Assembly: GCA_900543155.1 (NCBI GenBank)
Contig: UQQN01000020.1
Span: 1 to 28,957 of the forward strand
Reading direction: 5' to 3'
From: an uncultured Prevotella sp.
GTDB lineage: Bacteria > Bacteroidota > Bacteroidia > Bacteroidales > Bacteroidaceae
DNA: 28,957 nucleotides
Within the stretch, counting starts at the first letter, position 1. Each line of letters starts with the position of its first letter. The notes under the pieces are model-generated. The model did not search any database, was not told the DNA's origin, and saw only the letters and a program-made list of their open reading frames with translations. This document shows positions 26,489 through 28,957 of the stretch, one piece after another. The position numbers and the translations under genes were made by a program.

Positions 26489-27064
26489 ATGGTATTCAGA
26501 ATAAAATTTATCTGCGAAGAAGTGGATGGCTTTGTTCGTGAAGTGAAGATAGATAGCGATGCCACATTTCTCGATCTCAACAAAATAATCCTCAAATCGT
26601 GCAATTACCCCGACGACCAACTCACCTCGTTTTATCTTTGTAACGACGAGTGGCAGCGTGGCGAGCAAATCACACGCGAGGATATGGGCTTTAGCAGTTC
26701 TGACGAAGATGTTTATATAATGGAAAAGACACGTCTTTCAGAATTCATCGAAGACGAAGAACAACATCTTGAGTTCGTGTTCGACCCCTTCAGCGATCGC
26801 AGCTTCTTCCTCGATGTGAAAGAAGTCATCTTCAGCGAACACCTTGCCGAAGCCGAAATCGTGCGTGCCAAGGGCGATGCCCCACAGCAAATCGAGATGA
26901 GCAATGACGACCCCCTTACACTAATCAAGGGAGGCAAGAAAAAAGCTGCAGCAGCCGACGACGATTACGGCTACGATTCCTCCTATGGCGACGACGTAGC
27001 ATATAACGCTGACGAAATAGACCCCGAGGGCTTCGAAATCACCGACGGCAGTTCTTTCGTTTAA
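26489..27064 (+). CDS. pRiA4b ORF-3-like (IS1096 TnpR-type) conserved protein, 191 aa
   Basis: The N-terminal part (VFRIKFICEEVDGFVREVKI, SDATFLDLNKIILKSCNYPDDQLTSFYLCNDEW) has the pattern of the pRiA4b ORF-3 family, which in Bacteroidota is commonly found as a stand-alone gene; the transposon-derived family name does not mean this is a transposase. The middle (EEQHLEFVFDPFSDRSFFLDVKEV) continues the domain. Residues ~148-191 form a low-complexity tail: GGKKKAAAADDDYGY, then Asp/Tyr/Ser-rich sequence. No signal peptide or membrane segment is seen, so it is cytoplasmic. It follows lpxA by 16 nt and ends at a strong hairpin before miaA. Molecular function is unknown. Family assignment is from memory of the pattern. 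Confidence 0.7.
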   Translation: MVFRIKFICEEVDGFVREVKIDSDATFLDLNKIILKSCNYPDDQLTSFYLCNDEWQRGEQITREDMGFSSSDEDVYIMEKTRLSEFIEDEEQHLEFVFDPFSDRSFFLDVKEVIFSEHLAEAEIVRAKGDAPQQIEMSNDDPLTLIKGGKKKAAAADDDYGYDSSYGDDVAYNADEIDPEGFEITDGSSFV

Positions 27065-27086
27065 AATATAACGACAATAACCCCCT

Positions 27087-27173
27087 AAAATGTGCGGAAG
27101 TGTGTGCTTCGCGTTTGTGAGTATGCCTCATGGCATGCTAGCAATACCCCCACACACTGCCGCACATTTTTTT
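27087..27173 (+). terminator. Long branched terminator-like hairpin before miaA
   Basis: AAAATGTGCGG (27087-27097) pairs with CCGCACATTTT (27160-27170). After one A-G mismatch, AGTGTGTG (27099-27106) pairs with CACACACT (27151-27158). Within the loop GTATGCC and GGCATGC form a further 7-bp stem. The right arm runs into seven Ts (27167-27173). The element starts 22 nt after the stop of the upstream gene and ends only 13 nt before the miaA ATG, so it may be a plain terminator for the lipid A cluster or an attenuator of miaA. Confidence 0.85.
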
Positions 27174-27186
27174 CACCCCTCGAAAT

Positions 27187-28044
27187 ATGGAAAAAACGCT
27201 CAAAGTAATCATAGGTCCCACAGGCATCGGCAAAACCGAATATGCCATACGCATGGCAGAGCAATACGGCTGTCCCATAATCAATGCCGACTCGCGCCAA
27301 CTTTATCGCGACATCCCCATAGGCACAGCAGCACCCACCCCCCAAGAACAGCAACGCGTAAAGCACTATTTTGTGGGAACCTTAGGACTGGAGGAATATT
27401 ACAGTGCAGCGCAATACGAGCAAGAGGCCGTGGCGCTCATCACCGATCTATTCCGTCAGCACGACACCCTAGTAATGTCAGGAGGTTCAATGCTATATAT
27501 CGATGCCGTGTGCAAGGGCATAGACGACATACCTACAGTCGACAACGAAACCCGCCAGTTGCTCAAAACACGTTACGAACAAGAAGGGCTCGAACCCCTT
27601 GTAGCCGAACTCCGTTTGCTCGACCCCGCCTATTACGACATTTGCGACAAACGCAATCCCAAACGTGTGGTCCATGCACTCGAAATATGTTATATGACCG
27701 GGCGCACCTTCACCTCCTATCGCGTGCGCAAGCAAGTAACACGTCCCTTTCGCATCGAAAAAATAGGTTTACAGCGTCCGCGCCCTGAGCTCTTCGATCG
27801 CATCAATCGCCGAGTCGACGTAATGGTAGAGCAAGGGCTAATTGACGAAGCACGTCGCGTATTGCCCTATCGCCATTGCAACGCACTGAACACCGTGGGC
27901 TATAAAGAACTCTTCAAATATTTCGATGGCGAATGGTCACTCGATATGGCGTTAGAGAAAATACGTCGAAACTCACGCGTCTATGCCAAAAAGCAAATCA
28001 CCTGGTTCAAAAAAGACGAAGCCGTGCAGTGGGTCGAACTTTAA
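27187..28044 (+). CDS. miaA: tRNA dimethylallyltransferase
   Basis: MiaA transfers the dimethylallyl group to the N6 of A37 in tRNAs that read UNN codons. The P-loop GPTGIGKT is at residues 10-17. NADSRQLYRDIPIGTA follows with Asp35, the general base. GGSMLYIDAV is at ~99-108, the tRNA-binding region holds KRNPKRVVHALEI (~155-167), and NTVGYKELFKYF and KKQITWFKKDE close the protein. The 285 aa are slightly short of the ~300-316 of many homologues but no core motif is missing. The start at 27187 places the P-loop correctly. Bacteroidota often encode two MiaA paralogues; which one this is cannot be told from the window. A 232-aa frame overlapping it in another phase is a shadow. Confidence 0.96.
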   Translation: MEKTLKVIIGPTGIGKTEYAIRMAEQYGCPIINADSRQLYRDIPIGTAAPTPQEQQRVKHYFVGTLGLEEYYSAAQYEQEAVALITDLFRQHDTLVMSGGSMLYIDAVCKGIDDIPTVDNETRQLLKTRYEQEGLEPLVAELRLLDPAYYDICDKRNPKRVVHALEICYMTGRTFTSYRVRKQVTRPFRIEKIGLQRPRPELFDRINRRVDVMVEQGLIDEARRVLPYRHCNALNTVGYKELFKYFDGEWSLDMALEKIRRNSRVYAKKQITWFKKDEAVQWVEL

Positions 28045-28104
28045 ACAGGGTAGGGGAAATCAGCCTCCTAACTCCTCTATGGCATTCATGTCGTTTCATA
28101 GGAT

Positions 28105-28150
28105 GCGCCAACTGAGGAAACGAAAACGCGCCAACTGAGGAAACGAAAAA
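28105..28150 (+). repeat. 23-bp tandem direct repeat after miaA
   Basis: GCGCCAACTGAGGAAACGAA plus AAC occurs at 28105-28127 and again at 28128-28150 with one change at the last base. Two copies only. It lies 60 nt after the miaA stop. No function is evident; simple slippage duplication is the plainest explanation. Confidence 0.85.
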
Positions 28151-28272
28151 CGCCTTCGATCTTCACAGACCAAAGACGAGAAAGTTATTAATGTAAAAAT
28201 ATGCATCGTAAATTTGCAACTTATTTTCATATCCACCAATTTTTTTCTGCATAAAAAACTTATATAATACAT

Positions 28273-28458
28273 AAAACTTAGGGTAAAAGCAAAAGTGACA
28301 AGTGACACATTAAATCATTGATAATCAATAACTTAGGTGTCACTTTGTCACTCGAAAAATTTCTTAATTCTGAGTTAACGAGTGTAAACACCGATGTAAG
28401 CGGTAAGAAATAAGTTTTCTGCAAACCACGTTTTACTTTCAAACGTGCAAAAAAACAT
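28273..28458 (+). repeat. R2 structured interspersed repeat, copy B
   Basis: This is the second copy of the element at 325-520, in the same orientation. AAGTGACAC (28300-28308) pairs with GTGTCACTT (28337-28345), and AGTGAC continues the stem beyond one bulged base, in the same place as the different stem of copy A. The loop holds ATTGATAATCAAT. Downstream ACCG (28390-28393) can pair with CGGT (28401-28404). The shared tail GAAATAAGTTTTC follows. No coding frame. Confidence 0.75.
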
Positions 28459-28623
28459 AGCGCGTTTTTAAGCCTGAAGCAAATACGACCTAACGCTTCG
28501 CTATGGGCTACAAGAACGAAACGAAAGCATTATGACTAAAATATAATCTTTATTAACTTAACAATCTTCGCTTTTATTGTTTTACGTGTTAAAAGGTGTT
28601 ATAAGTGTAAAAATGCGCACTTT

Positions 28624-28664
28624 CCCAGTGTCCCGGGACGTGGGATTTTGGACACTTTTTTTTT
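28624..28664 (+). terminator. Terminator-like hairpin with competing fold
   Basis: AGTGTCC (28627-28633) pairs with GGACACT (28650-28656), followed by nine Ts (28656-28664). An alternative fold uses the same left arm: CCCA (28624-28627) with TGGG (28641-28644), enclosing the GTCCCGGGAC palindrome (28629-28638). The two cannot coexist, which is the layout of an attenuator, though no gene is visible downstream within the window. Confidence 0.6.
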
Positions 28665-28823
28665 AATCCTTTTTTCGTTTTAGTAGCAACATCTTTGAAA
28701 GGGTGTTAACTACACTGCGAAAAATATCTTCAGCCAAGAGCGTTTGGTCGTTGCATTTTTCCACACGCAAAAACTTGGTAGTGGTGGGGATATTCGCGCA
28801 TCACTCTTTTATATACTGCATAA

Positions 28824-28849
28824 GTTAGGCATTTTATTATATGCCTAAC
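28824..28849. other. Perfect 9-bp stem-loop
   Basis: GTTAGGCAT (28824-28832) and ATGCCTAAC (28841-28849) pair perfectly around an 8-nt AT loop. No T-run follows on either strand. It lies in non-coding DNA; it could be a protein-binding palindrome or part of an RNA. Confidence 0.55.
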
Positions 28850-28913
28850 ACGCACCGAGTACTTTATTCAATTACCCTAAAAGTTTACACAGCAAACCGC
28901 TATAAGATTTTGC

Positions 28914-28957
28914 ATTCTTTCACACGAAAATTGTCACTTTGTCACTTGTCACTTTTC
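28914..28957 (-). repeat. AGTGACA repeats, possible start of a third R2 copy
   Basis: Read on the minus strand from the window edge, the sequence is GAAAAGTGACAAGTGACAAA then GTGACAA. This matches the AAAAGTGACAAGTGACA opening of R2 copy B, in opposite orientation, but the hairpin partner is not seen, so it is either a partial copy or only the repeat motif. It is cut by the window end. Confidence 0.5.

Larger units (their letters stand above)
28045..28957. other. Non-coding stretch after miaA
   Basis: Over 900 nt without a believable gene. Short frames (60-70 aa) have no protein-like composition and overlap the repeats. Apart from the tandem repeat, the R2 copy, the two hairpins and the edge repeat listed separately, I see nothing in 28460-28620 or 28665-28820 beyond AT-rich sequence. 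No tRNA-like cloverleaf or T-arm motif was found. Confidence 0.6.

Noticed and set aside
26489..27064. Transposase or resolvase from the IS1096 TnpR family name
   Set aside because: No recombinase catalytic motif or inverted ends; the family name is historical and the gene sits in a housekeeping cluster.
27090..27788. 232-aa plus-strand frame overlapping miaA
   Set aside because: Arg/His/Pro-rich translation of another phase of miaA, and it begins inside the hairpin; miaA has all family motifs.

Overview
The window looks like Bacteroidota chromosome, most likely order Bacteroidales and a Prevotella-like genus. The grounds are two SusC/SusD outer-membrane pairs, lipoproteins with an acidic residue pair right after the lipobox cysteine, a fused LpxC-FabZ protein, promoters of the TTTG-N20-TAnnTTTG type, and AT-rich spacers with almost no Shine-Dalgarno signals. 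The genus is an inference from gene style only.

Region 1 (1-1360) has no convincing full gene. It holds two tandem copies of a ~135-bp repeat (family R1), one copy of a second, hairpin-forming repeat (family R2), a near-perfect Bacteroidota promoter pointing at a doubtful small ORF, and the promoter and leader of the operon that follows.

Region 2 (1361-19914) is a single-strand, seven-gene cluster: FAS1 lipoprotein (1036 aa), SusC, SusD, FAS1 lipoprotein (732 aa), FAS1 lipoprotein (630 aa), SusC, SusD. It ends in a strong intrinsic terminator at 19941-19984. Two TonB-dependent SusC channels with their SusD lids thus enclose two of three large, probably surface-exposed fasciclin-domain lipoproteins. 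No glycosidase, lyase, sulfatase, protease or regulator is present. The three longer gaps (before susD1, before susC2, before susD2) each carry a stem-loop, while the other gaps are 9-28 nt. The locus resembles a polysaccharide or protein utilization locus without its enzymes; the ligand is unknown. It is the best candidate for an uncharacterised system here.

Region 3 (19915-22800) contains the terminator, a head-to-head pair of R1 repeats with a perfect 27-bp inverted repeat, and a convergent gene for a periplasmic dipeptidyl peptidase IV with its own terminator and a likely promoter.

Region 4 (23056-28044) is a housekeeping lipid A cluster: lpxD, lpxC-fabZ fusion, lpxA, a pRiA4b ORF-3-like acidic protein, then miaA. 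A long branched terminator-like hairpin sits directly before the miaA start codon.

Region 5 (28045-28957) is non-coding as far as can be seen. It has a 23-bp tandem duplication, a second R2 copy whose main stem is kept with different bases, a terminator-like hairpin with a competing fold, a 9-bp perfect stem-loop, and AGTGACA-type repeats running off the end.
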